NCBI RefSeq assembly: GCF_020829595.1
Contig: NZ_JAIVFW010000069.1
Span: forward strand, 1-36,084
Source of the DNA: Nostoc sp. CHAB 5844
GTDB taxonomy: Bacteria; Cyanobacteriota; Cyanobacteriia; Cyanobacteriales; Nostocaceae
Length of the DNA stretch: 36,084 nucleotides
Direction: 5' to 3'
Position 1 is the first letter of the stretch. Each line of letters opens with the position of its first letter. Below the pieces are notes generated by a model that saw only the letters and a program-made list of their open reading frames with translations, made no database searches and was not told where the DNA came from. Made by a program: the position numbers and the translations under genes. This document shows, one piece after another, positions 16,773 through 25,140 of this stretch.

Positions 16773-16827
16773 TAGGTTGGGTTGAAACAACGAAACCTAG
16801 CACAAAAACTGACTTTGGCTAGGTTTC
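16773..16827. terminator. GGTTGGGTT repeat with hairpin after the TPS gene
   Basis: GAAACCTAGC (16792-16801) and GCTAGGTTTC (16818-16827) are perfect 10-bp arms with a 16-base loop. The lead-in AGGTTGGGTTGA recurs at 35964-35975, so this is a dispersed repeat that may also terminate transcription. Confidence 0.5.
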
Positions 16828-16910
16828 ATTGATACTAATTGCAGTCCAAAGCAGAACATAGGTTTTTGTGTATCTGGGCTAGGTTGTTATTGTACGGTGG
16901 AAATAGCCTG

Positions 16911-17014
16911 ATACCATTTCACTTGAAAATTGATACATTTAGGCAGGCAGAGGAGCAGGGGAGCAGAGGGGCAGAGGAGAAATTATCTGTATCATTTATT
17001 TGGTGAAATGGTAT
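16911..17014. repeat. 104-bp MITE-like inverted-repeat element
   Basis: The ends are perfect 12-bp inverted repeats, ATACCATTTCAC (16911-16922) and GTGAAATGGTAT (17003-17014). A second inner pair, TGATACA/TGTATCA, is spaced symmetrically. The centre is a purine-rich GGGGAGCAGAGGGG tract of a type common between Nostoc genes. It is non-coding, apart from supplying the end of a small ORF, and resembles a miniature inverted-repeat element. Confidence 0.55.
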
Positions 17015-17120
17015 GACCCATACGCTTGAGAATTTGCAAAATTTCAGACGTTTCTTTTTTTGATGTTAACAAAGCAAAAACTCGTGATATGTCATATTGA
17101 GGTGTGCCTGTTTGCGTCAT
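16992..17120 (-). CDS. Possible 42-residue ORF
   Basis: ATG 17120 opens a frame beginning MTQTGTPQYDISRVFALL and containing KKETSEILQILKRMG, with a well-formed amphipathic helix. The last codons, HTISPNK and stop, lie in the terminal repeat of the inverted-repeat element, so the original gene may have been longer and cut by it. There is no clear ribosome-binding site. It is 57 bases downstream of the TrpD2-like gene. I do not recognise a family; it could be a remnant. Confidence 0.3.
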   Translation of the reverse strand: MTQTGTPQYDISRVFALLTSKKETSEILQILKRMGHTISPNK

Positions 17121-17177
17121 TTTTTGTTTCACGCAAAGATGCAAAGAAGGGTATGATATCTGGTGATCGCATCTAAA

Positions 17178-18245
17178 TTAAATATGCTGAAAGGTATTCT
17201 TGGCGGCTGAATTGACTATTTGACTTAGTTCTTGAAGTTTGGCAGCGACTGCATCATTAGTTAATAGTTCTTCTGTCTTGGCTATACCCGATCGCATATC
17301 TGAACAAATACCACTACGCCAAAGATAAAATCCACCATTCCATAAGGCTGTTTGCATTAGTTCGCCTGGTTTTCCTGCTAGAACATCTTGAATTTGGGCA
17401 ATTAGTTCTTCAGTAGTTCCTAAAGGTACATTTTTGGTAGTGAAACCGTAATCATGAGGGGAGAGAAGTAACCTTTCTAAATCTGGGGATGCTGATAAAG
17501 CGATAATGGCGGTGCGATCGCGTGGTAAATCACCACTACCTTCTAATCCTTTAATAAAGGTATAATTTTTTTCTCCTCTTAGCGCCAATGCAGATTGAAA
17601 CATCGCTTCTGTGGGTGGGTGGACAAACCCGGCAATCAAATGGGCATCACCAGCATAAGGACACCAAATTAATTCCATTGTGGCAAAGGGTGGACGCTTA
17701 CCGAGTTGGTCACGGTATTCCCAAAGACTTTGAGTTAAAGGAAAATGATTGGCTGTATAAATAAAACCAATTTTTGTTTGTTCAAATACTTGCTGAGTTT
17801 TAGGCAACGGTAAAGCAGTCCAATCTACACCTAAACCTTGCCAAATTTCTATTAAAGGTAAACCATATTTTGTTGGCAAGCGATCGCCGCCGTGCATCAC
17901 CACTGGTTGTCCAGCAGCAGCGAGGAGTAAAGCCGTAACAGGGCTAATGGGAGCAGTGCGCGTTCTGCCATCATAAGGGATGCCCAATACCATCACAGGA
18001 CGTGCAGCAGCAAGCGGTTGAAGTTTTGGCCCTAGTTCATCATAGGTATCTAACATCCCTGCCAACTCTTCACCCGTTGGACGTTTGATGCGGTGGGCAA
18101 TTAAAAATGCGCCAATTTGGGCTGGTGTTGCTTCTCCCAGCAGCATCATTTTAGTAGCGATCGCAGCCTCAGCACGAGTTAAATTTTCTCCTGTGTGATT
18201 GCCACTGCCTACCTTTTTTAGTAGTTCCCTGAATAGATTGCTCAT
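17178..18245 (-). CDS. TrpD2/YbiB-like protein (anthranilate phosphoribosyltransferase fold)
   Basis: This 355-residue protein follows the glycosyltransferase family 3 layout: a helical start with TRAEAAIATKMMLLGEATPAQ and AFLIAHRIKRPTGEELAGM, then the alpha/beta domain. True TrpD has a GTGGD loop and a KHGNRS loop for PRPP and anthranilate. Here the positions read VLGIPYDGRTRTAPISPV and VVMHGGDRLPTKYG, as in the TrpD2/YbiB branch, some of whose members bind nucleic acid rather than make tryptophan. A role in tryptophan synthesis is therefore unlikely. It lies about 90 bases downstream of the NtcB-like regulator on the same strand, separated by a repeat. The start is ATG. Confidence 0.8.
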   Translation of the reverse strand: MSNLFRELLKKVGSGNHTGENLTRAEAAIATKMMLLGEATPAQIGAFLIAHRIKRPTGEELAGMLDTYDELGPKLQPLAAARPVMVLGIPYDGRTRTAPISPVTALLLAAAGQPVVMHGGDRLPTKYGLPLIEIWQGLGVDWTALPLPKTQQVFEQTKIGFIYTANHFPLTQSLWEYRDQLGKRPPFATMELIWCPYAGDAHLIAGFVHPPTEAMFQSALALRGEKNYTFIKGLEGSGDLPRDRTAIIALSASPDLERLLLSPHDYGFTTKNVPLGTTEELIAQIQDVLAGKPGELMQTALWNGGFYLWRSGICSDMRSGIAKTEELLTNDAVAAKLQELSQIVNSAAKNTFQHI

Positions 18246-18247
18246 AG

Positions 18248-18331
18248 TTAGTCAAGGGTCAATAGTCAATAGGAAGTTAAAAGATGAAATTTCAGACTTT
18301 ATACTTCAGACTTCATACTTCAGTTGACTAA
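18248..18331 (-). repeat. TTAGTCAA-bounded GAAGTAT heptamer repeat
   Basis: TTAGTCAA (18248-18255) and TTGACTAA (18324-18331) bound a tract containing ACTTCAT/ACTTCAG heptamers and the string GTCAATAGTC. Copies of the same design lie at 28967, 29829 and 31041. Confidence 0.6.
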
Positions 18332-18338
18332 TCATACT

Positions 18339-19274
18339 TTAGGAAGCCGATCGCTGCTCTTCAAATTGCAAGGGAATATTTTCTAATACTAATTCCCAAA
18401 AGTGTTTAATCGGGGGAATTTGCAGGCGGTCTTGAGTTGTTACCATCACCACACGACGAGTTAACCCAGAATTATCTAAAGGATTATTTGCTAAAGGGCG
18501 AACTGCTAAGGTTGGGTCGTGACGCGCTTCTACTAATGCAGAAGTAGGCAGTAAGGCAATTAATTCGCCTTGACGTACCACTCCACGGAACGCATCTAGG
18601 GTATTAACTTCTAAAGCAGCATGAAGTGTAGCTTCTAAGCGCTCAAATTTATCTTGTACTAACCGCTGCATTCCATAACCATCTTTAAACACCACTTGGG
18701 GATGATGCACCAATTCTGACCAAGGAATGCGGTCATATTGACATAGAGGGTGATTAGCTGCGGTGAGGACTTCGATTGGTTCATCATATAAAACTTCCAC
18801 CACCATTTCTCTGCCGGTAGTTAAAAAGCGATTATTCATCACGATCGCTAAATCTACTAAACCATCTTTGAGAACTTTTAAGGCGCGATCGCTGCCCAAG
18901 GATGTTACCCGCAATTGCACATCGGGATAATCTCGACAGAACTTTTGTAATACTGGTGGCAAGTAAGAAGCACAGAGTGAGTGAATTGCGGCAATGCACA
19001 GTTCTGGCTGCTTGCCTGCCATTAAATCTGCTAATTCTTGTGTGGCAACTTGCCACTCTTGGCAAATCTTGCGGACACGCGGTAGTAAACGTTCACCGCC
19101 CAAGGTTAATTTAGCATGAGTGTTTCTGTGAAACAGTTCGATACCTAAATCTGCTTCTAAAGCTTGAATCTGGCGACTGATAGTTGATTGGGTGACACCA
19201 CATTGTCGGGCTGCTTGTTGGAAGCTGCCACTATCCGCGATCGCCAAAAAAGCTTGCAACTGCTCTAGTCGCAT
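18339..19274 (-). CDS. ntcB: LysR-family regulator, NtcB-type
   Basis: This 311-residue protein has a winged helix-turn-helix at 1-60 (MRLEQLQAFLAIADSGSFQQ, then QCGVTQSTISRQIQALE), a linker helix, and the periplasmic-binding-like effector domain (about 90-300). The stretch GSDRALKVLKDGLVDLAIVM and VFKDGYGMQRLV match what I remember of cyanobacterial NtcB. NtcB activates nitrate-assimilation genes (nir operon) together with NtcA when ammonium is scarce and nitrate or nitrite is present. Nitrate genes are not in the window, so the assignment to NtcB rather than another LysR protein rests on sequence recall. The start is ATG. Downstream on the same strand is the TrpD2-like gene. Confidence 0.75.
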   Translation of the reverse strand: MRLEQLQAFLAIADSGSFQQAARQCGVTQSTISRQIQALEADLGIELFHRNTHAKLTLGGERLLPRVRKICQEWQVATQELADLMAGKQPELCIAAIHSLCASYLPPVLQKFCRDYPDVQLRVTSLGSDRALKVLKDGLVDLAIVMNNRFLTTGREMVVEVLYDEPIEVLTAANHPLCQYDRIPWSELVHHPQVVFKDGYGMQRLVQDKFERLEATLHAALEVNTLDAFRGVVRQGELIALLPTSALVEARHDPTLAVRPLANNPLDNSGLTRRVVMVTTQDRLQIPPIKHFWELVLENIPLQFEEQRSAS

Positions 19275-19348
19275 GTTAATGTAGCCTGAATTACATTTAT
19301 GGCTCTCATTAAGTTAACGGTTTTTCCTCCAAAATTTAGTAGAGTTTG

Positions 19349-19504
19349 TTACAATAACGCAATAATTTGTTTCTCATCAAGAAAATTGCCAGATTGTTCG
19401 CTTAACAACTCTTGAAGACCGCGTTCTACTATCTCTTGTAAGCGGTCTTGGAACTGCTGTAATTGCTGTCCTAGTTCCTCAGATACCTCAACAGTAATTT
19501 GCAT
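19349..19504 (-). pseudogene. 51-residue antitoxin-like remnant
   Basis: ATG 19504 begins MQITVEVSEELGQQLQQFQD and continues RLQEIVERGLQELL, a pattern I associate with cyanobacterial Phd/CopG-like solitary antitoxins. Relatives I recall are about 90-100 residues. This one stops after DEKQIIALL at TAA 19349-19351, and downstream sequence does not continue the family. It is likely a truncated remnant, or a short functional variant. No toxin is adjacent. It lies between ntcB and the metallophosphoesterase. Confidence 0.55.
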
Positions 19505-19626
19505 CGTTTAGCCGTGTTGTTTTTCTACATTCATCTATATAGTTTAAATATAGCTACAGATTTAGCTTCTTAATATTTGCTTAATCAGAGTGTGGTAAAA
19601 GTAAACAGAATTGGTGTTTATGTGTA

Positions 19627-21372
19627 ATGGCGATCGCAGCAAAGGCAAAAATTAAACTGCTAACGCCTGTACTTCTGTTTGTTCTATGCTTTACCTTGGT
19701 CAGCATCCATTCATTTGGGCAAACCATGATCACTGTAGCCCCTCAACTGTTGACAGATCCCTTTTTGCAACTGCCAACTGCAACCTCAGTCAGAGTAGTT
19801 TGGTTTACTGAGTTTGTGGGTACTAAACATACAGTTGCCTACGGTGCAGATTTGCAGCAAACTGCTAAAGCGACTACTACTAAACTTAGCCGTACGCGAG
19901 AAGACCAGAAATCTAGAGTTGGGAAGCAAACTCAAGATGGACAAGTATATCAACAACCGACAATACGTAATATCTGGCGACACGAAGCTGAAGTGACTGG
20001 GTTAACGCCAGGAGTGCGGGTTAATTATCGAGTTAGCAGTAACAGAGAAGACGGCGCAATTGTTAGCAGTGAGATATTTACACTTGCAGCCAAACCAAAA
20101 CCTGGTACATCGCTAAAAATTCTTTTAACTTCCGACCATCAACTCAAGCCAATGACCGCAGCAAATCTGCAAAAGGTAGTGGAGACAGTAGGACGAGTAG
20201 ATGCAGTGTGGTTTGCTGGTGATTTGATTAATGTGAGCGATCGCGCCTCAGAATGGTTTGATGATAATCGCGGGAATGCTTTATTTCCGGGTTTGCAAGG
20301 TCATGCTAAATACGAAATGCAGCATGACGGCGTTAAATTTACCTATACTGGCGGGCAAATTATTCAACACGCACCCATGTATAGTTGCATTGGCAACCAT
20401 GAAGTCATGGGACGCTTTGCCAGAAAGAACAGTTTAAACGATGAATTTGATGATACATTTCCCCGTGCTGTTGCTCAAAAACTGTATAGCGGCAAATCTC
20501 TAATCGATAATTCTTTTAATACGATTACCTACGAAGAAATTTTGACCTTACCTCAAACTAAAGAAGGCGGAAAAAGGTATTATGCAGTCAGTTTTGGTGA
20601 TGTGCGTTTGGTAGTTTTGTACATCACAAATATGTGGCGAACTCCCAAATTAGACGAAAAATATACAGGTAGATATCGGGAAGCAGAAAAAGATTTAAAT
20701 AATCCTGAAAATTGGGGTTATGGGCAAATAATTTATGAGCCAATTACCAAAGGTAGTACACAGTACAATTGGTTAGCAACAGAACTCAACAGCCCCGAAT
20801 TTCAACAAGCCAAATATAAAGTGGTGATGTTTCATCATCCGCCCCATACATTGGGTGATAATATTGTCCCCGCCTACACCAACCCAGTGCAAATCATCGA
20901 ACGTAACCAGCAGGACAAAATTACATCTGTGCGTTACGAATATCCTAAAAATTCCGACTATATTATTCGTGATGTTGTCCCATTACTAGAAGCGGCTAAT
21001 GTGCAATTAGTATTTTACGGACACTCCCATTTATGGAATCGCTTTGTGAGTTCTAGAGGAATGCACTTTTTAGAAACTTCAAATGTTGGTAATACTTATG
21101 GTGCAGCTTGGGGTGAAAGAAAGCGAGAAATTCCCACTGGTTATCAAGAAAAGTATATTGCCCTTGGCGACCCCAATGATTTAGAACCAGTAGTGCCTAC
21201 CATTGCGCCTATATTGGGTGAAGATGGTAAACCGATGCCTTATATAGCTAATAATAACATCACTGTTTTTAGTATCTTCGACACAGGCACAGGTACGATC
21301 AGCAGCTACCGTTTTGATACGCGCAAACCTGATGCAGAAGTTATTAAATTTGATGAATTTCAATTGAAATAA
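19627..21372 (+). CDS. Secreted metallophosphoesterase, purple-acid-phosphatase-like
   Basis: The protein has 581 residues. Residues about 10-32 form a signal peptide or anchor. Residues about 38-155 resemble the fibronectin-III-like N-domain of purple acid phosphatases (ATSVRVVWFT, EAEVTGLTPGVRVNYRVSS). The calcineurin-like domain has its metal motifs in order: TSDHQ, FAGDLINVSDRA, IGNHEVMG, FHHPPHT, YGHSHLW. The first motif, usually DxH in a GDPH-like setting, is SDH here. It is expected to hydrolyse phosphate esters outside the cytoplasm. It converges with a Uma2 gene and, beyond it, phoD, suggesting a phosphate-acquisition neighbourhood. I saw no clear Pho box before it. The start is ATG, at a HIP1 site. 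Confidence 0.82.
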   Translation: MAIAAKAKIKLLTPVLLFVLCFTLVSIHSFGQTMITVAPQLLTDPFLQLPTATSVRVVWFTEFVGTKHTVAYGADLQQTAKATTTKLSRTREDQKSRVGKQTQDGQVYQQPTIRNIWRHEAEVTGLTPGVRVNYRVSSNREDGAIVSSEIFTLAAKPKPGTSLKILLTSDHQLKPMTAANLQKVVETVGRVDAVWFAGDLINVSDRASEWFDDNRGNALFPGLQGHAKYEMQHDGVKFTYTGGQIIQHAPMYSCIGNHEVMGRFARKNSLNDEFDDTFPRAVAQKLYSGKSLIDNSFNTITYEEILTLPQTKEGGKRYYAVSFGDVRLVVLYITNMWRTPKLDEKYTGRYREAEKDLNNPENWGYGQIIYEPITKGSTQYNWLATELNSPEFQQAKYKVVMFHHPPHTLGDNIVPAYTNPVQIIERNQQDKITSVRYEYPKNSDYIIRDVVPLLEAANVQLVFYGHSHLWNRFVSSRGMHFLETSNVGNTYGAAWGERKREIPTGYQEKYIALGDPNDLEPVVPTIAPILGEDGKPMPYIANNNITVFSIFDTGTGTISSYRFDTRKPDAEVIKFDEFQLK

Positions 21373-21381
21373 ATATCTATA

Positions 21382-21409
21382 GCAGAAGGCAGAAGGCAGG
21401 AGGCAGGAG
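21382..21409 (+). repeat. Four tandem heptamers after the metallophosphoesterase
   Basis: GCAGAAG GCAGAAG then GCAGGAG twice. This is a short tandem heptanucleotide repeat, a class described in heterocystous cyanobacteria. Confidence 0.75.
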
Positions 21410-21518
21410 GTGAAAGTATTATTCTTCTTGGCATTGACGTTTTTAAAATCTCCTCACTTATACTTCGACTGCTATATCTTATTAAATAGAATTGTCGCAC
21501 AACGCACCACAATCCTAT

Positions 21519-22082
21519 TTATTCTAATAACCAACCAAACACACATCCCAGGCTCAAATTTAGCTCATTAGCAAAAGACGGAACAGGAAGTTTTTGCTCT
21601 GCCTGATCAAAAACCTCTGGTTGCTGCTTTGGCAAATAAACAAAGACAGTTTGCTCATCTGGGTCAATTAACCAACCCATTTGAGTGCCAAAATTGAGGC
21701 AATGCAAAATGTTTTTGGTGACTTTTGTTTGGTTTTGATCAGGTGAGAGAATCTCAATTGTCCAGTCAGGAACTATTAAAAAGGTATTAGCAACCTCGCC
21801 TTTTTCGTCGCGGGGAATTCTCTTCCAAGTAAAAACAGATACATCTGGAATTATGGAGCGCTCACCAAACGTGCAACGTAACTCTGAAAATGCTCGTGCA
21901 ATTTGTTGAGGTTTCAGAATAACATTGACGGTAGTAGAAAACTCGGTCTGAATTGTACTGTGCTTACCTTGTGGCATTGGCTTTTGGATGATTTGCCCAT
22001 CAATATATTCACTAGCAGGTTCAGTTTCTGGTAGCTTCAGAAACTCCTTCAAAGTTATGGGTTTAGATGGGGTCTGTACCAT
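21519..22082 (-). CDS. Uma2-family (DUF820) protein
   Basis: This 187-residue protein belongs to the Uma2 family, which has a PD-(D/E)XK nuclease-like fold, is hugely amplified in cyanobacteria, and has no settled function. Landmarks are LKEFLKLPETEPASEYIDGQ near the N-terminus (the acidic catalytic-type residue), PDVSVFTW, PDWTIEILSPDQ, KVTKNILHCLNFG and MGWLIDPDEQTVFVY. The motifs look complete. The start is ATG. It lies between the two phosphatase genes, with phoD 90 bases upstream on the same strand. I see no toxin or antitoxin partner. Confidence 0.85.
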   Translation of the reverse strand: MVQTPSKPITLKEFLKLPETEPASEYIDGQIIQKPMPQGKHSTIQTEFSTTVNVILKPQQIARAFSELRCTFGERSIIPDVSVFTWKRIPRDEKGEVANTFLIVPDWTIEILSPDQNQTKVTKNILHCLNFGTQMGWLIDPDEQTVFVYLPKQQPEVFDQAEQKLPVPSFANELNLSLGCVFGWLLE

Positions 22083-22172
22083 TGGGACTTCTTGGCAGAA
22101 GAAAGTTTAATTTGCTTTATGTCAATCTTAAAAGATAGGTAGATAGGTGAGCAAGCATTGCCCACCCTACGG

Positions 22173-23771
22173 CTAATATTTTTCAGGCGGCAAATCTACG
22201 CTGTAAACAATTTCTCCGGCTAAGTTACGCAGTGATACTGTCATCACTTTGGTATAAGCATTAATTTTGACTGCACCAAAGAATTGTAAACCTTCACTGG
22301 GGGGTCGATTTGCTCTCGTACCAGGAGGAAGGCTTTGAAAGACCAACTGCGGGCCAAAGGTATTTTCTAATTGATTTGGGCCAAATGTGCCAGCGTTGAG
22401 TGGCCCAGCAACGAATTCCCAGAAAGGTTTAAAGTCTTGAAACTGCGCTTTGTTAGGGTCGTAGTAGTGGGCGGCGGCGTAATGTACATCCGCCGTTAGC
22501 CACACCACATTTTTGATGTTCTTGTTTTTGATAAACCGCAGTAAGTCTGCTAGTTCTAATTCCCTTCCTAAAGCAGGGCCATCACCATTTGCCCAAGCTT
22601 CAAAATCAGTCGCACCATCTCGAATTATCAGACCTAGAGGCATATCACTGGCAATAACTTTCCAAGTTGCTTTGGATGTGAGTAATTGTCGTTTTAGCCA
22701 TTGCACTTGTCTTCTACTCAAGAATTCTGTTTCTGGACTAGGTACTGGCTGACGATTTGGCGAGTTTGGGCCGCGATAGGTGCGCTCATCCAGCATAAAA
22801 ATGTCTAGTAATGAGCCATACTCAAAAGAACGATAAATTCTGGTTCTCTCTGGGTCATTTGCATACTGAATGGGCATATATTCTAAGAATGCTTGTCTTG
22901 CCCTGGTGGCTAACAAGTTAACATCCTTGACTGTGTAGCGGTCATCGTTGAGTATTTCACCGGGATACCAGTTATTCGTCACTTCGTGGTCGTCCCACTG
23001 CGATAATATGGGAACTTCGGCATTGAAGCGCTTGATGTTTTCATCTATCAAGTTGTATTTATAGTTACCACGAAACTCTGCTAAGGTTTCTGCAACTTTA
23101 GATTTTTCTGGTGTGGTAAGGTTGCGCCAAGTTGTGCCATCATCAAGCGTTACTTGTGATTGAATCGGGCCATCAGCATAGATGTTATCGCCAGAATGGA
23201 TGAAAAAGTCAGGTTGGAGTTTCCGCATTGTTTCATAAATTCTCATCCCACCAAAATCAGGATTTATACCCCATCCTTGACCGGCGGTGTCGCCACCCCA
23301 AACAAAGCAGATATCTCTGCCAAATTTAGGAGGTGTACGGAAAGTGCCTGTAACAGGGGCGCTGTAAATGTTGCGATAGTTTAAATCTTGAAAAATTACC
23401 CTGTAGCATATTTGTTGATTTGGGGGTAAGTTTCTGAGATTTATTCTAGCTGTGAAGTCGCTATTTTCTAAAGCAACAGGGCCAGGGATACGCCGCACAT
23501 TGCGAAATGATTCACTGGTGGAATATTCTACGATCATTCTGGCGGGGCGATCGCTACGACTCCAAATCACCACGTTATTTTCACTAATGTCGCCACTAGC
23601 TACACCATAAGGTATGCCAGGACGCATTCTTTCGGAGGTAATAATCGCAGGTGCTTGAGCAAAAACTCGTGATTTAGTTACAAGATTAGTAGAAATAATT
23701 CCACCTGCTGTCACCGCTGAACGTAGTAAAAACTGGCGACGATTTATCTTTAATGGCTGATTAGATTCCAT
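22173..23771 (-). CDS. phoD: Alkaline phosphatase PhoD, Tat-exported
   Basis: This 532-residue protein has a twin-arginine signal NRRQFLLRSAVTAGG at its start, so it is exported folded with its metals (Ca2+ and Fe3+ in characterised PhoD). An N-terminal beta domain (YGVASGDISENNVVIWSRSD) precedes the catalytic domain, with WGGDTAG, HSGDNIYADG, WDDHEVTNNW, a long insert, and WLTADVHYAAAHYY. It releases phosphate from mono- and diesters in the periplasm or outside. Length is standard. It probably responds to phosphate limitation: an array of four 11-bp units resembling a cyanobacterial Pho box lies about 95-135 bases upstream. Confidence 0.93.
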   Translation of the reverse strand: MESNQPLKINRRQFLLRSAVTAGGIISTNLVTKSRVFAQAPAIITSERMRPGIPYGVASGDISENNVVIWSRSDRPARMIVEYSTSESFRNVRRIPGPVALENSDFTARINLRNLPPNQQICYRVIFQDLNYRNIYSAPVTGTFRTPPKFGRDICFVWGGDTAGQGWGINPDFGGMRIYETMRKLQPDFFIHSGDNIYADGPIQSQVTLDDGTTWRNLTTPEKSKVAETLAEFRGNYKYNLIDENIKRFNAEVPILSQWDDHEVTNNWYPGEILNDDRYTVKDVNLLATRARQAFLEYMPIQYANDPERTRIYRSFEYGSLLDIFMLDERTYRGPNSPNRQPVPSPETEFLSRRQVQWLKRQLLTSKATWKVIASDMPLGLIIRDGATDFEAWANGDGPALGRELELADLLRFIKNKNIKNVVWLTADVHYAAAHYYDPNKAQFQDFKPFWEFVAGPLNAGTFGPNQLENTFGPQLVFQSLPPGTRANRPPSEGLQFFGAVKINAYTKVMTVSLRNLAGEIVYSVDLPPEKY

Positions 23772-23863
23772 ATAATTAAGTTGTTCTCAAAAGGTCTGGA
23801 GAAAAATAAATTAAACTAGCTATGAATAAACCAAAATAGGTATTTAGCATATTTTCTCTAACC

Positions 23864-23907
23864 CACAAGTAAATATTAGGTTATCCAAAAGTTAAAATAC
23901 TGTTATC
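23864..23907 (-). promoter_or_regulatory. phoD: Pho-box-like 11-bp array upstream of phoD
   Basis: Read toward phoD, four consecutive 11-mers occur: GATAACAGTAT, TTTAACTTTTG, GATAACCTAAT, ATTTACTTGTG. The 8+3 spacing and TTTAACTT/GATAACCT cores resemble the cyanobacterial PhoB site (repeats near CTTAACCT every 11 bases). The first and last units are weak matches. Confidence 0.42.
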
Positions 23908-23914
23908 CAATGCC

Positions 23915-23947
23915 AGATCCCCGACTTCTTCAAGAAGTCGGGGATCT
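23915..23947. repeat. 16-bp-arm hairpin, GATCCCCGACTTC type
   Basis: AGATCCCCGACTTCTT and its exact reverse complement are separated by one base. It lies 22 bases past the stop of the AI-2E-family gene and about 10 bases beyond the Pho-box-like array. It is a dispersed Nostoc-type palindrome and may end transcription of the transporter gene before phoD. Confidence 0.7.
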
Positions 23948-23969
23948 AAAATATCTTGGATGTTGCTAA

Positions 23970-25085
23970 TTAGCTTTTGCTGACGTAATTTTCTTGATTC
24001 ACTTCAATTGGTGAAACTTTTATACTATCCTCACTAGTGACAATCTTTTGACTAAGTTCTCCAGTTCGCCAACTATCTGCAATATCCTTAATAAAACTGG
24101 CAATAGGAATAGCAATTAACAAACCTAAAACACCGCCTAATTTTGCACCTACAAGTAAGGAAATCACAACCCACACAGGATTTAACCCAGTTAAATTTCC
24201 TAAAATTCTTGGTGCAACAATATTAGAGTTGATTTGGTCTAGCGCTACTGTTACACCTAAAACTTCCACACCTAACCAAAAGTTTTCTAGAGCGACTAAT
24301 AAACTAACTATGGCAATTCCTATCCCTGTACCAAAGGGAAACAATGAAAAAAAGCCAATAGCAATCCCAAACAACAAAGCTAGGGGAATTTGTAGGACTA
24401 CAAATGCTAATGTCACCAACACAGCTAAAATAGAACCTAATGTTGCCTGACCAATAAAATAATTTTGAAAGTCTTCTCGGAGTAATTGTCTAACTTTCGT
24501 TCCTATGTGGGAGGGAAACCACTGATAAATTCCATTCCATAAGTTTTCGCCATTTAAGATTAAGTAAATAGTCAGAACTGCTGCAATTAAGATATTAACT
24601 ACAACACCGATAGTGTCAAAAGCAAAACTGAGAATTTTGCCTGTGAAAGATTGAAACTGGTTTGATAGCCTTTCTAACAGTTGGAGAGCTAAACCTCTTA
24701 AATTTATCGGAATTTGTTGCGTAGCTGCCCAATTTTGAAAAGCATCTAATTGTTGTAAGCCAGAATCTATCCAAGAAGGGAGAATATTAGCTAGTTCGTT
24801 CAGCTGTTGCAAGATAATTGGCACTAAGGTGACACCAACACCCGCTAAAACCACCACAGCTAACAGCAAGACTCCAATAATAGCCAAGTTCCGGGGTACA
24901 CCGCGTCTGTGAAAGAACTGGATGGGGTAGTTTAAGACAAAAGCTAGTAGGATAGCGATCGCAACTACACTAACCAAGGGTTGAAAATACTTGACAACCT
25001 GGATTAATAACCAACCGTTGAGAATGACTAGCGGAAAAGCCAAGCCATAACTTAACCATCGTGGTAGTTTGTTTGCTGATTGCAT
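23970..25085 (-). CDS. AI-2E family transporter (PerM/YhhT-like)
   Basis: This 371-residue inner-membrane protein has about eight predicted membrane helices. The first three are near residues 10-90 (LVSVVAIAILLAFVLNYPIQ; NLAIIGVLLLAVVVLAGVGV), and a long soluble or amphipathic loop follows (ILPSWIDSGLQQLDAFQNWA). The C-terminal helices include FGIAIGFFSLFPFGTGIGIA and NPVWVVISLLVGAKLGGVLG with the family's conserved P and G residues. The family includes the E. coli AI-2 exporter TqsA, ion antiporters and many uncharacterised members, so the substrate is not known. The start is ATG. It is transcribed toward phoD and separated from it by the hairpin. Confidence 0.88.
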   Translation of the reverse strand: MQSANKLPRWLSYGLAFPLVILNGWLLIQVVKYFQPLVSVVAIAILLAFVLNYPIQFFHRRGVPRNLAIIGVLLLAVVVLAGVGVTLVPIILQQLNELANILPSWIDSGLQQLDAFQNWAATQQIPINLRGLALQLLERLSNQFQSFTGKILSFAFDTIGVVVNILIAAVLTIYLILNGENLWNGIYQWFPSHIGTKVRQLLREDFQNYFIGQATLGSILAVLVTLAFVVLQIPLALLFGIAIGFFSLFPFGTGIGIAIVSLLVALENFWLGVEVLGVTVALDQINSNIVAPRILGNLTGLNPVWVVISLLVGAKLGGVLGLLIAIPIASFIKDIADSWRTGELSQKIVTSEDSIKVSPIEVNQENYVSKS

Positions 25086-25140
25086 AAGAGTAACTCCACC
25101 ACAATTCTTTAGTTTATTGTGGCATAGGGGCTAGAGGCTA

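Larger units (their letters stand above)
16646..17177. other. Repeat-rich gap after the TPS gene
   Basis: This 530-base stretch holds a GGTTGGGTT-type repeat with hairpin (16773-16827), an inverted-repeat element (16911-17014) and a 42-codon minus-strand ORF (16992-17120). An open frame of about 36 codons overlapping the TPS stop and running to about 16740 resembles no family I know. Confidence 0.5.
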
